From: a virus | IMG/VR virus record: IMGVR_UViG_3300045136_000053 | Coordinates: 1-64,000 of that record | DNA: 64,000 nucleotides | Strand: one strand, 5' to 3' | Part shown: positions 29,653 through 37,835 of the stretch, one piece after another | Layout of the letters: every line of letters starts with the position of its first letter | How positions within the stretch are numbered: position 1 is the stretch's first letter | Translations under genes and position numbers: made by a program | The notes under the pieces: model-generated | Told to the model about the DNA's origin: nothing | Database searches by the model: none | Seen by the model: the letters and a program-made list of their open reading frames with translations, nothing else

Positions 29653-30339
29653 TTATCCATTATTTAATGACTTTTTAATTTTATTAAACATTTGTTTTGC
29701 TGCAGGTAAATTTTTTTCTAAACCTACAATTTTAACGAACTCATCAAAAAAACCATGTTCTACTGCAGCTCTTGCTAATGATCCTGATGCTTCTTCAACA
29801 TCTAATTCACCATTTGACTGTATTTTTTCTATTGCTTTCTGTATTGATGATTTTTTAAGATCATTTTGTGTAGAACTTTTGTTTCTTTCTAATCCTGGAA
29901 CTTTAAAATGTTTAATTGGTTTACCATCATTATCTAAAAAATATTTATCAAGCATTACCAAATATTTGTCTGATCTATCATCACCGGCAGCAATTGCTAT
30001 AGGTTCATATCCTGCTTCTCTAACTTTAACTAAAGCATCAAAAGCATTTGATGCAACTAATATATCTTTAACCCAATTTGCTTTTCCAGAATTTTTAATA
30101 TATCTAATTCTTTCATCTGATGTTAATGGATTTGTTTTTTTATCTTTAGATGTATTAACACCATCTACAATAACTAAAATTAATGCATCTAAATCTTTTT
30201 CTTTAGTAAATTTCCATGCATGTTGTATTACTTTGTAATGACCAGCATGTGGCGGTTGAAATCGACCAATAATAACTGTTGCAGTCTTTTTTTGCATTGG
30301 TGGTATATCTTGTTCTTCAAAAATTAATGATTCTTCCAT
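29653..30339 (-). CDS. Nucleotidyltransferase of the NMN adenylyltransferase/cytidylyltransferase fold
   Basis: A 228-residue protein with IIGRFQPPHAGHYKVI at residues 23-38; HAGH (31-34) is the HxGH signature of this superfamily and GRFQPxH is typical of NadM-type enzymes. LTSDERIRYI, IAAGDDRSDKY and a SSTQNDLKKSS region follow, corresponding to substrate loops and an SxT-like second motif. The family transfers a nucleotide to NMN or a phosphorylated alcohol, so a role in NAD or another cofactor/precursor is possible. The C-terminal 50 residues (EEASGSLARAAVEHGFFDEF) look like an added helical domain. Its place as first gene of the minus-strand baseplate operon is unusual for a metabolic enzyme. 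Confidence 0.75.
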   Translation of the reverse strand: MEESLIFEEQDIPPMQKKTATVIIGRFQPPHAGHYKVIQHAWKFTKEKDLDALILVIVDGVNTSKDKKTNPLTSDERIRYIKNSGKANWVKDILVASNAFDALVKVREAGYEPIAIAAGDDRSDKYLVMLDKYFLDNDGKPIKHFKVPGLERNKSSTQNDLKKSSIQKAIEKIQSNGELDVEEASGSLARAAVEHGFFDEFVKIVGLEKNLPAAKQMFNKIKKSLNNG

Positions 30340-30470
30340 ATTTTTATTATCCTATTAATTTCTCTATATAATCTCTATTTATTTAAAAAATAGAATATAC
30401 CAAAACGTACATTTTTATATTTAATAAATAAAAATATTGTATATATTAAAATTCAAAATCCTTCACTTTT

Positions 30471-30499
30471 TTTACTTTATCAATATTCTTATTTATAAT
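30471..30499 (+). promoter_or_regulatory. Candidate sigma70-like promoter for gp55
   Basis: TTTACT and TATAAT are separated by 17 nt, about 35 nt before the gp55 start and pointing towards it. The intergenic region is divergent to the nucleotidyltransferase gene. This would allow early or middle expression of the late sigma factor. Confidence 0.4.
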
Positions 30500-30533
30500 C
30501 ATAAAATAATTATAATTTTAAAGGTATCATAAA

Positions 30534-31241
30534 ATGACACAAAAGAAAAAAACAGACACAAAAGCAAAAACTTCTATTAAAAAAAATAGAAGACCAAAAG
30601 CCACATCAGAAAAAGGTCACTATATTACCAATGCTACATTACTTCCAGCAGTATTAGAAGCTAAAAAATTAGGTAAAATTACAGATACTTTAGCTAAGAT
30701 GTTTTTAATGATTACAGAAAAATATTCAAAAAAATCAAGTTTTATAGGATATAGTTTTAGAGATGATATGATATCAGCTGCATTAATGAACTTATGTGCG
30801 AACGGTTTAAAATTTGACCCTAAAAAATCATCTAACCCATTTGCTTTTTACACTACTATGATACATAATAGCTTTTTACAATATATGGCCGAAGAAAAAA
30901 AACATCGTACTATTAGAGATGAATTAATATTAGAATTAGGTTCAACTCCATCCAATACATATATTGAAAATGCTCATGATGAATATATTAAAGAACATAA
31001 CATTGAAGATGAATATCTTAAATCAATACAATATACAGAAATAAATAAAATATCAGACACATCGGTATATAACTGTTCAGAATATAATGATAATGAAAAT
31101 ATACATAATTTAGAAAAAATTAAATCAGATATTAATACAAGAAAAAAGAAATCATCATCTAAACAGATAACATCTGTTAAAAAAGAAAAAGTCCAAAAAC
31201 AAAAGAAAAAGATCAATAAAAATAAAAATAATAAAAAATAA
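30534..31241 (+). CDS. 55: Late-transcription sigma factor, gp55-like
   Basis: A 235-residue protein. Residues about 70-130 carry the gp55/sigma70 region 2 pattern: SFIGYSFRDDMISAALMNLC, then FDPKKSSNPFAFYTTMIHNS and AEEKKHRTIRDEL. In T4, gp55 directs host RNA polymerase to TATAAATA late promoters, and such boxes occur before many genes in this window. The N-terminus is Lys-rich. The last 35 residues are very Lys-rich and show no SLDFL-like acidic/hydrophobic clamp-binding tail, which T4 gp55 uses to contact gp45. The protein is somewhat longer than T4 gp55 (185). AAAGG precedes the ATG. It starts the recombination gene cluster. Confidence 0.9.
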   Translation: MTQKKKTDTKAKTSIKKNRRPKATSEKGHYITNATLLPAVLEAKKLGKITDTLAKMFLMITEKYSKKSSFIGYSFRDDMISAALMNLCANGLKFDPKKSSNPFAFYTTMIHNSFLQYMAEEKKHRTIRDELILELGSTPSNTYIENAHDEYIKEHNIEDEYLKSIQYTEINKISDTSVYNCSEYNDNENIHNLEKIKSDINTRKKKSSSKQITSVKKEKVQKQKKKINKNKNNKK

Positions 31242-31278
31242 TTTTTAAAAAATAATATTTTTTAAAGAGGGTAGAAAT

Positions 31279-32307
31279 TTGCAATCAAAAATTAAAAAAA
31301 TTGCACTTTGGAGTGACATACATTTTGGTAAAAAGAATAATTTAGAACAACACAATAAAGATTGTTTAGACTTTATTGAATTTTTTTGTTCTGAAGTTAA
31401 AAAAGATAAAGATATAACACATATAGCATTTCTTGGTGACCTATTTGAAAGTAGATCTGCCATTAATGTGTTAACTTTGAACTATGCTCATATTGGTTTA
31501 ACAAAATTAGATTCATTGGGACTTCCTATTATTCATATTATTGGCAACCATGACCTATATCATAGAACATCAAGAAAAATTCATTCAGCTGAAGTTTTTA
31601 AAAATTTAGAAAATTTTATAATTATATCCGAACCAACAGTAATAGATAATATTTTATTTTGCCCATACTTGTTTAAACATGAATACCCAACTTTAGTAGA
31701 ATATAAAAATATTCCTATATGGTTAGGACATTTTGAATTTAAAGGATTTATTGTTACTGGAAGTTTTAATAAAATGGAACATGGTCCTGATCATACTTTA
31801 TTTAAAGACCAAAATTTGATTATATCTGGTCATTTTCATAAACGTCAAATACGAGATAACGTTATCTATATAGGCAATACATTTCCTATGGATTTTGGAG
31901 ACGCTGGTGATTTAGACCGTGGGATGGCTATATTAGATGTAGAAAAAACAAATATAAATTTTATAAATTGGGAAAATTGTCCAGGATATTTTAAAACTAG
32001 TTTAAAAAAGATTATTAATGGTGAATGGGTTCCTCGTAAAAATTCTCGTATTCGTTGTACATTAGATTTAGATATTACATATAATGAAGCACAAATATTA
32101 AAAGAAGAATTTTTAAAAACGTATAACCTAAGAGAATTTATAATAGAAGAAAATATAGAAGAGAAAAAAGAAGCATTAGAAGGTGATAATAATATTGATA
32201 TTAATATTTCTAATATAGATGAAATGGTAGAAACATTATTGACAAAAGTTACTGATACGACAACAATATCATCAAACACGTTAATTGAAATATATAAAAA
32301 ATTATGA
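31279..32307 (+). CDS. 47: Recombination endonuclease subunit gp47 (SbcD/Mre11-like)
   Basis: A 342-residue metallophosphoesterase. All motifs are visible: SDIHFG (D13, H15), GDLFES (about 54-59), GNHD (about 88-91) and GHFHKR (about 183). With gp46 it forms the Mre11/Rad50-type complex that resects DNA ends for recombination-dependent replication. The start is TTG, with GAGG 8 nt before it and KIKKIALWSDIH beginning at once; no ATG fits the conserved N-terminus. Its stop overlaps the gp46 start as ATGA. Confidence 0.93.
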   Translation: MQSKIKKIALWSDIHFGKKNNLEQHNKDCLDFIEFFCSEVKKDKDITHIAFLGDLFESRSAINVLTLNYAHIGLTKLDSLGLPIIHIIGNHDLYHRTSRKIHSAEVFKNLENFIIISEPTVIDNILFCPYLFKHEYPTLVEYKNIPIWLGHFEFKGFIVTGSFNKMEHGPDHTLFKDQNLIISGHFHKRQIRDNVIYIGNTFPMDFGDAGDLDRGMAILDVEKTNINFINWENCPGYFKTSLKKIINGEWVPRKNSRIRCTLDLDITYNEAQILKEEFLKTYNLREFIIEENIEEKKEALEGDNNIDINISNIDEMVETLLTKVTDTTTISSNTLIEIYKKL

Positions 32308-34043
32308 AATTAATTTTTAAAAAAATAGAAATTAGAAATTTTTTATCTTTTGGAAATAACACCCAAGAATTAGATTTAGAATTTGATGGAACAACATTAA
32401 TTCTTGGTGATAATTTAGATACAGGTGGGGCCAATGGCGTTGGTAAAACCGCTATTATAAATGCTATATCATATGCATTGTTCAATAAACCAATATCAAA
32501 TATTTCTAAAGAGCGTTTAATTAATAAAACAAACAATACTAAAAATACTCAAATGGAAGTTCGTCTTTTATTTTCTAAAGGCGATATTGAATATGAAATT
32601 TATAGAAGTAGAGGAGAAAATTATATTATAAATCTTTTAGCAGATGGTGAAGATATAACACCTGACAGTGTTTCTGCTGTAGATAAAAAAATATTAGATA
32701 TAATTGGAATATCATACGACTTGTTTTGTAGAGTTGTCATATTTTCTGGAAATGATTTACCATTTCTTGATATGCCGTTATCTGCACAACGTACTATAAT
32801 TGAAGAATTATTTAATATAACGATTTTATCTGAAAAAGCGATTAAATTAAGAGAATTAATTAAGCAAACTGAAATAGACATCCAAACAGCTGACACATTA
32901 ATTAAAATACAAGAAAAAAATAAAGAATCACACGAAAAAAGGTTAATTGATGCTAAAAATAGAATGGAAAAATGGGATAAAGAAAGAATAGAAAATTTAA
33001 ACAATTTCAAAAATGAAATAATAAAATTAGACAATATTGATTTTGTAAAAGAGGAAAATCTCCATTTGACTATAATTAATCTTAATCAGAACATATCAAA
33101 ATTAAAAAATAATAAAATAACATTAATTAATGAGTTAAACGCAAAACAAAAACGCATTAATGATGTAGAAAATGAAATTATTCATTTATCTGAAGCAAGA
33201 TGCCCATATTGTTTACAAAAATTTGAAAATAGTGAATCAAAAATTGAAAATTTAGCAATAGAGTATGAAACATTAACGACTAAAATTTCTGATCAAACCA
33301 ACGAATTAACAAAAATTGAAGAAAATCTAAAATTATTAGAAAATGAATTAATAGAAGCCAAATCTAATTTGACATATAAATCATTACAAGATATGACAAA
33401 TGCTAAAACATCGGCTGCTATTCTTAAAACAAAAATTAAAGAATTAGAAGATGGTATAAACCCACATATAGAAGCATATAATGCCATATTAAATGAAACT
33501 ATTGACAAAATAGATTATGAAAAATTAGATAATTTAAAAAAATTATTAGAACATCAACAATTTTTACTTAAATTATTAACAGATAAAAATTCATTTATTA
33601 GACGAAAAATTATTAGTATTACAATTCCATTTTTAAATAATAGAATAAATGAATACACTAATGTTTTAGGATTTCCACATATTGTTAAGTTTGACACTGA
33701 TATGAGCTGTACTGTCTCAGAATATGGAAGGGAATTAGATTTTGGTAACTTATCTAGTGGTGAAAAGAAACGTGTAAACTTAGCATTATCTTTAGCTTTT
33801 AGAGATGTATTTCATCATCTTCATTTTAAAATAAATTCACTATTTATGGATGAAGTTGATGGTGGATCATTAGACAGTCAAGGTGTGGATTCTATTATAA
33901 AATTAATAAAACGTAAATCTAGAGATGAAGAATTAGGAATTTGGGTTATTTCTCATAGACCAGAAATGTCTGAAAGATTTGACAGAGAATTATTAATTAA
34001 AAAACACAATGGATTCTCTTTTATAGTCTATAATGAAGATTAA
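32304..34043 (+). CDS. 46: Recombination endonuclease subunit gp46 (SbcC/Rad50-like)
   Basis: A 579-residue SMC-like ATPase. The Walker A motif GANGVGKT is at residues 42-49, the zinc hook CPYC at about 300-303 between long coiled coils, the ABC signature LSSGEKKR at about 483, Walker B SLFMDEVDGG at about 513, and the switch His in VISHRPE near the end. Length matches T4 gp46 (560). The ATGA overlap with gp47 ensures coupled synthesis of the complex. Confidence 0.94.
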   Translation: MKLIFKKIEIRNFLSFGNNTQELDLEFDGTTLILGDNLDTGGANGVGKTAIINAISYALFNKPISNISKERLINKTNNTKNTQMEVRLLFSKGDIEYEIYRSRGENYIINLLADGEDITPDSVSAVDKKILDIIGISYDLFCRVVIFSGNDLPFLDMPLSAQRTIIEELFNITILSEKAIKLRELIKQTEIDIQTADTLIKIQEKNKESHEKRLIDAKNRMEKWDKERIENLNNFKNEIIKLDNIDFVKEENLHLTIINLNQNISKLKNNKITLINELNAKQKRINDVENEIIHLSEARCPYCLQKFENSESKIENLAIEYETLTTKISDQTNELTKIEENLKLLENELIEAKSNLTYKSLQDMTNAKTSAAILKTKIKELEDGINPHIEAYNAILNETIDKIDYEKLDNLKKLLEHQQFLLKLLTDKNSFIRRKIISITIPFLNNRINEYTNVLGFPHIVKFDTDMSCTVSEYGRELDFGNLSSGEKKRVNLALSLAFRDVFHHLHFKINSLFMDEVDGGSLDSQGVDSIIKLIKRKSRDEELGIWVISHRPEMSERFDRELLIKKHNGFSFIVYNED

Positions 34044-34085
34044 TAAATAATTTAGTATATTTTTATATAAAAATAATTTGATATA

Positions 34086-34610
34086 ATGACTGAAAAAAAG
34101 AGAAAAAGTATTAATAGTAAAAGAAAAGGATTGGGTAACGAAAGAGATATTGCAAACTTATTATCTGAATATTTAGATCCACTAAAATTTAGAAAATCAG
34201 AAAATTCAGGTGCTATTGTTGGTGGTAAAAATTTTGAAATACTTGCCCAAAAATTTTCTAAAGAAGCATTAAGATTATTCATTGGTGATATCGTACCACT
34301 TAATGAATCAGAATGTAATTTAAAATTTAGATTTGTTATTGAAGCTAAAGCATATAAAGATGCAGATAAAGTGCATCATTTATTAAATAAAGAATCATCA
34401 ATATATAAATGGATGGATGAAGCTAGAATAAATGCTAAAAAATTAGATTTAGAACCAATGTTAATTTTTAAATGGAACAATACACCAAGAATGGTATGCG
34501 TTGAAAATCATATCGATATTCCAACAAAATATATAACATTAATAGATAATACAAAAATAACATTTTTAGATGATCTATTAAAATATAAAAATTTTTGGAT
34601 AAATATATAA
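34086..34610 (+). CDS. PD-(D/E)XK nuclease, Holliday-junction-resolvase-like
   Basis: A 174-residue protein. An N-terminal basic stretch is followed by KGLGNERDIANLLSEYL (E19), RKSENSGAIVGG, IGDIVP (D68) and FRFVIEAKAYK (E86, K88): the E...D...ExK order of PD-(D/E)XK nucleases and of Hjc-like resolvases. A C-terminal PMLIFKWNN strand fits the fold. It sits 42 nt after gp46, so a role in processing recombination intermediates is plausible. T4 uses the unrelated gp49 for this, so this may be its functional replacement. The substrate is inferred. Confidence 0.65.
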   Translation: MTEKKRKSINSKRKGLGNERDIANLLSEYLDPLKFRKSENSGAIVGGKNFEILAQKFSKEALRLFIGDIVPLNESECNLKFRFVIEAKAYKDADKVHHLLNKESSIYKWMDEARINAKKLDLEPMLIFKWNNTPRMVCVENHIDIPTKYITLIDNTKITFLDDLLKYKNFWINI

Positions 34611-34678
34611 AAATCTATCATTTTATATAAAATCACACCTTTATTTTTTTTTAATAAATTATTAAGATAAAAAAAATT

Positions 34679-35320
34679 ATGTATGATCATTTACCTATTC
34701 CAGACGTTCGATTTGATGCGTTAAGATTCGATGGTGAATCATATGATGACATTTTGATAACTATTCACAAATATTTAAATTTCTATTCAAAAATAGAAAA
34801 AACTATTTCACCATATAATGCAAAACGTATAAGTATTAATTTACCATATATTCCACCAACTAGACAACAAATAATAGATACAATAGGTATTAAAAATATA
34901 CCAAAAGATATTAATGAATTAAATGTAAATGCGATGATCAATTCTGCTATTCGTTTTTGTGAACGATATAAAGGAAAAAAACAGTTGCCAATACCACATC
35001 ATTCTACACATCATTCGATTCAATTTCAAAAAGAACAATTTGAAATTGAAGAATTTGATAAAAAAGAATGGCAAAAATTAAAACAAAGTAAGTTTGAGAT
35101 AAGTAATGTTTATAAAATAAATCTATATGGTTTAAAACCTGTGTATGTTGAAAATTTTAAACCAAAACAATATAAGTATTTAATTTTAAAACAAAAATTA
35201 TCAAAAACTGGTGTACCAAGTATAAACAAATTTGAAGTTTTATTATTTAAAAATAATATGAATTATATTATAGATTGGTTAGATGCTGATTTAAATCCTA
35301 GATATGTTGGAATTATATAG
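34679..35320 (+). CDS. Protein of unknown function
   Basis: 213 residues, starting MYDHLPIPDVRFDALRFDGE. I recognise no family. It contains a helix-rich N-terminal half with SINLPYIPPTRQQIIDTIG, a short His cluster (IPHHSTHHS, about residues 101-109) and a basic, strand-rich C-terminal half. No Shine-Dalgarno is obvious. It lies 68 nt after the nuclease gene in the recombination cluster and is followed by another small gene whose ribosome site begins at its stop codon, so it is likely co-transcribed. Confidence 0.6.
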   Translation: MYDHLPIPDVRFDALRFDGESYDDILITIHKYLNFYSKIEKTISPYNAKRISINLPYIPPTRQQIIDTIGIKNIPKDINELNVNAMINSAIRFCERYKGKKQLPIPHHSTHHSIQFQKEQFEIEEFDKKEWQKLKQSKFEISNVYKINLYGLKPVYVENFKPKQYKYLILKQKLSKTGVPSINKFEVLLFKNNMNYIIDWLDADLNPRYVGII

Positions 35321-35336
35321 AAAGGAAATAGAGAAT

Positions 35337-35669
35337 ATGAATGGAAAAAAAGCAAAAGAAATGAGAAAATTAGCATATACTTTTACACAACGTTTATGTA
35401 AAGACCAAAACATAGAACATAAAAAAGTTGAATACATAGAAAATACGAAAAATAGAAAAAAAATAAAAAGAATTAAAAATAATGTTGATAAAAAAGCTGT
35501 CAGTGATTATGAATATAATATTGCTATGGGTTTACCTATAGATCAACAAAAAGAAAAAGAATTTTACGAATATCATGATATTTCTTTAGGAACAATTAAA
35601 CTTTTACCAACAAGTGAAAGAAACATTTATCAAAAATTAAAGGAAAAATTAAAAAAAATAATAAATTAA
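35337..35669 (+). CDS. Small basic protein of unknown function
   Basis: 110 residues from the ATG at 35337 (MNGKKAKEMRKLAYT). An ATG 33 nt earlier would overlap the previous gene; the later start is preferred because AAGGAAA lies about 10 nt before it. Lys-rich first half, then SDYEYNIAMGLPIDQQKEKE and a Lys-rich end. No known family is recognised. It is the last gene before the non-coding region and probably ends the plus-strand recombination operon, although no terminator hairpin is seen. Confidence 0.55.
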   Translation: MNGKKAKEMRKLAYTFTQRLCKDQNIEHKKVEYIENTKNRKKIKRIKNNVDKKAVSDYEYNIAMGLPIDQQKEKEFYEYHDISLGTIKLLPTSERNIYQKLKEKLKKIIN

Positions 35670-35939
35670 ATTGATAAGTTTATTTTTAGAATTTGTTTAT
35701 AACTATAAAATGTATTATAATAAATATTATTGAATTTGTTGTTTTAATTTATTTTTAATAATATATAGTGTCTCTTTTATAAAATTTATTTAGATATTGT
35801 TTATTGTGTTTTTATTAATCTGTTTTTATAACGTTCATTTTTCTTTTGTTTAAATAAATCATTTAGTTATTTTTTAATTAAATTTTATATATAATTTTAT
35901 TTTTAATAATCATCCTCATGTATATTTTTATATATAATA
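35670..35939. other. AT-rich non-coding stretch before the large RNA
   Basis: About 270 bp of almost pure A and T with no open frame of useful length and no hairpin of note. At its right end TATAAT (35933-35938) lies just before GGGAAAAG, so transcription of the structured RNA could start near 35940-35946. No good -35 is present. Confidence 0.4.
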
Positions 35940-36620
35940 GGGAAAAGTCGTATAGCAAACGGCTTAGCGACTATAAAAGTGGTTTATATTTTATAGTTGC
36001 ATCTATGCATCTTACTTGAGGAGAGCGCTGCATAGAGAGGTGGTTCCTATTTGTGATCGGGCACAGTGGTCATCAATTAATAGCGTCTTCGAAATGTCCT
36101 CAGGAAGGCCGATGGAACCAGTCAGTATAAAAACCTCCTCCAGAACTGACTTAATAGTATAAACCATTTCATGATATGCTTAATCGCCATTCATGAAATT
36201 ACTAAAATGAATTCCCAGATATTGGTCTGCAATGGCCAATAGCGTATATAAAATTCTAACTTATTTTATATACGGGAAAGCGTCTACGAATGCGGAACAT
36301 ACGAAGACGAGTAGGTGACGATTATACATATAATATAGGCCGAAAGTCTACCTGGTAAAGCGTAACCTGGGCAGGTCTGAGTATGAAGTTAGAGTGTTCA
36401 ATTGAACATTTTCGACGCGCCGACAAGGCGCAAATGTGTCCGGAAAATAGAACGCTCTCATAACATTTGACATATATTCCAATTAACAAAATAACTACTT
36501 ACAAGTTAATCCGAATTTGGTTTCAACCAAATTCGGATGTAAACGTTACGTAATACGTAACGTTTACTAATATGTAGTTGTCTTTCTGGTGAAAGAAATG
36601 TCCGGAATACGGATATTGAC
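35940..36620 (+). ncRNA. Large highly structured RNA (GOLLD/ROOL-like candidate)
   Basis: About 680 nt without a credible protein frame, visibly richer in G and C than the flanks, and packed with perfect complementary segments: 35946-35950 with 35968-35972; 36003-36009 with 36029-36035; 36041-36047 with 36114-36120; 36121-36126 with 36145-36150; 36167-36174 with 36191-36198; 36244-36254 with 36263-36273; 36281-36285 with 36305-36309; 36391-36399 with 36450-36458, enclosing 36417-36421 with 36427-36431. A 3' domain follows: 36493-36498 with 36574-36579 encloses a 12-bp hairpin (36510-36537, loop TTCA) and a 13-bp hairpin (36539-36567, loop AAT). Two small hairpins end it. The size, multi-branched layout and phage location fit giant ornate RNAs such as GOLLD or ROOL, but I cannot match a consensus. 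The strand is chosen from the 5' TATAAT/GGG and the downstream hairpin. Confidence 0.7.
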
Positions 36621-36661
36621 AAAAAATAACTCTTCTTTATTGAAAAAAAAAAAAATAAAAA

Positions 36662-36690
36662 TGGGATTAATTATATAATAATTAATCCCA
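36662..36690. terminator. Bidirectional terminator hairpin
   Basis: A perfect 13-bp stem (36662-36674 with 36678-36690, loop ATA). On the minus side it is followed by a long T run, making a strong terminator for the gp26-like operon. On the plus side a T-rich stretch follows, so it may also end the large RNA. Confidence 0.75.
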
Positions 36691-36745
36691 CTTATTTTAT
36701 ATAATCCCTTGTAAGATGGTTAGAATTCCGGGATCAGATCCTTTA

Positions 36746-36970
36746 TTAAAATACTGGAAATGTCATCTTTGATGCTTGTTCTAATCTTTTTGTTATAAAC
36801 TCTGTAGCTATTTCTCTTTCTGCAGCTGACATATTTAATACATCATAATATGTCCATGCACCTCTAGAATAATATGATAATTCTATTGCATTTCTTATTA
36901 TCATTCTTATTTGATTTCCTAATATTTCTATTAATTTGCTTATTTCATCCAAATTTCCAATATGGATCAT
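36746..36970 (-). CDS. Small protein coupled to gp26-like gene
   Basis: A 74-residue mostly helical protein (LIEILGNQIRMIIRNAIELS, then YYSRGAWTYYDVLNMSAAER and FITKRLEQASK). Its ATG overlaps the stop of the gp26-like gene (ATGA), so the two are translationally coupled and likely work together, perhaps in baseplate hub assembly. Similar short proteins with a [YF]xxRGxxxYxD pattern accompany baseplate genes in other large myophages, to my recollection. No catalytic motif. Confidence 0.6.
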   Translation of the reverse strand: MIHIGNLDEISKLIEILGNQIRMIIRNAIELSYYSRGAWTYYDVLNMSAAEREIATEFITKRLEQASKMTFPVF

Positions 36971-37749
36971 TCTGTGAAAAAATTTACTGGGTTAATAGGA
37001 ATTTCTACTTTAAATTTTTCATTGCAATCTTTACACGTCAATTCAGTAACGAAATCACATCCCCATGCATCAGATGAAGATTCCACTTTGACTGCAATTT
37101 TATTAATATATGATGTAGGTGCTTTCTTTATCCATTCTGTTATTAATTGTTTATCAGATATACCATCAATAGAAACAATTAAATTTAAAAGATTAATCAT
37201 TAGATTTGATTTAATATCATCAGCCGTTAATTCCTTTTTATTTTGATTTTTTTGTAAAATTTCTATTACATGTTTATATCTTAATGGTTGTAATTTCACA
37301 ATTTGACCATTATCTAATGTTAATGTATAAAGATCATTTATCATAGTTGGATCTAAATATTTTATTTTACTTACGAAATCCTCAACATTAATATTATATG
37401 TATGTTTTTTTGCATCTTTACATGTATGAATGAACTCATCTGTATAAATTGGACCATAAGATACTATTCTTAAAAATAATGTAATTGCATCAACATCTCT
37501 TCCATATAATTCTAATGGTTTAATAATATCCGGGATACATGATTTAAATACTTCATCTGTTGCTTTACCACTAAATAATAAATCTGGGTTTTTCATTGAA
37601 ATTTCATCTAATGCAGACATTGGGTGAACGTGGATTTCTGCATTTTGAACAGATGAACTTAATTCATTATTTATATATAGATATCCCCTAGATGGTAATT
37701 GAAATATTCTTCCTGGTAACTTAAGTTTTTCTAAAAGTGGATTATTCAT
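36967..37749 (-). CDS. Baseplate hub assembly protein, gp26-like
   Basis: 260 residues from the ATG at 37749; an ATG three codons upstream is possible but would be only a base or two from the AGGAG site. The sequence KLKLPGRIFQLPSRGYLYIN, then EIHVHPMSALDEISMKNPDL and LFSGKATDEVFKSC is the pattern of the T4-type gp26 baseplate protein family. The C-terminus has CKDCNEKF, half of a possible zinc site. It is transcribed away from the head gene block from a TATAAATA box at 37808-37815. Confidence 0.78.
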   Translation of the reverse strand: MNNPLLEKLKLPGRIFQLPSRGYLYINNELSSSVQNAEIHVHPMSALDEISMKNPDLLFSGKATDEVFKSCIPDIIKPLELYGRDVDAITLFLRIVSYGPIYTDEFIHTCKDAKKHTYNINVEDFVSKIKYLDPTMINDLYTLTLDNGQIVKLQPLRYKHVIEILQKNQNKKELTADDIKSNLMINLLNLIVSIDGISDKQLITEWIKKAPTSYINKIAVKVESSSDAWGCDFVTELTCKDCNEKFKVEIPINPVNFFTE

Positions 37750-37779
37750 ATTTGTCATTCTCCTAAATATTGTATAGAT

Positions 37780-37787
37780 TATAAATA
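37780..37787 (+). promoter_or_regulatory. Late-promoter box for the head gene block
   Basis: TATAAATA on the plus strand, 49 nt before the 883-residue gene. It points towards, and lies upstream of, the opposing minus-strand box at 37808-37815. Confidence 0.6.
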
Positions 37788-37807
37788 TATATTATTGATA
37801 TATTGTC

Positions 37808-37815
37808 TATTTATA
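37808..37815 (-). promoter_or_regulatory. Late-promoter box for the gp26-like operon
   Basis: TATAAATA on the minus strand, about 60 nt before the gp26-like ATG. Because it faces the plus-strand box only 20 nt away, the two transcripts would overlap by roughly 10 nt at their 5' ends. Confidence 0.6.
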
Positions 37816-37835
37816 ATATAAATTAGTTATTAAAA

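Noticed and set aside
30974-34282. Several 70-140-codon minus-strand frames under gp55, gp47 and gp46
   Set aside because: They are antisense to clear, motif-complete genes and lack ribosome sites.
36510-36567. Two perfect hairpins as transcription terminators
   Set aside because: Neither is followed by a T run, and both are enclosed by an outer AACTAC/GTAGTT pairing, so they are better explained as RNA domain structure.
35940-36620. Group I or group II intron
   Set aside because: It lies between convergent genes, not inside one, and I find neither a typical group I core nor a group II domain V near the 3' end.
35670-36745. tRNA genes next to the large RNA
   Set aside because: Because such RNAs often lie near tRNAs I looked for cloverleaf and T-loop patterns here and elsewhere in the window and found none that hold up; only a covariance search could exclude a divergent one.
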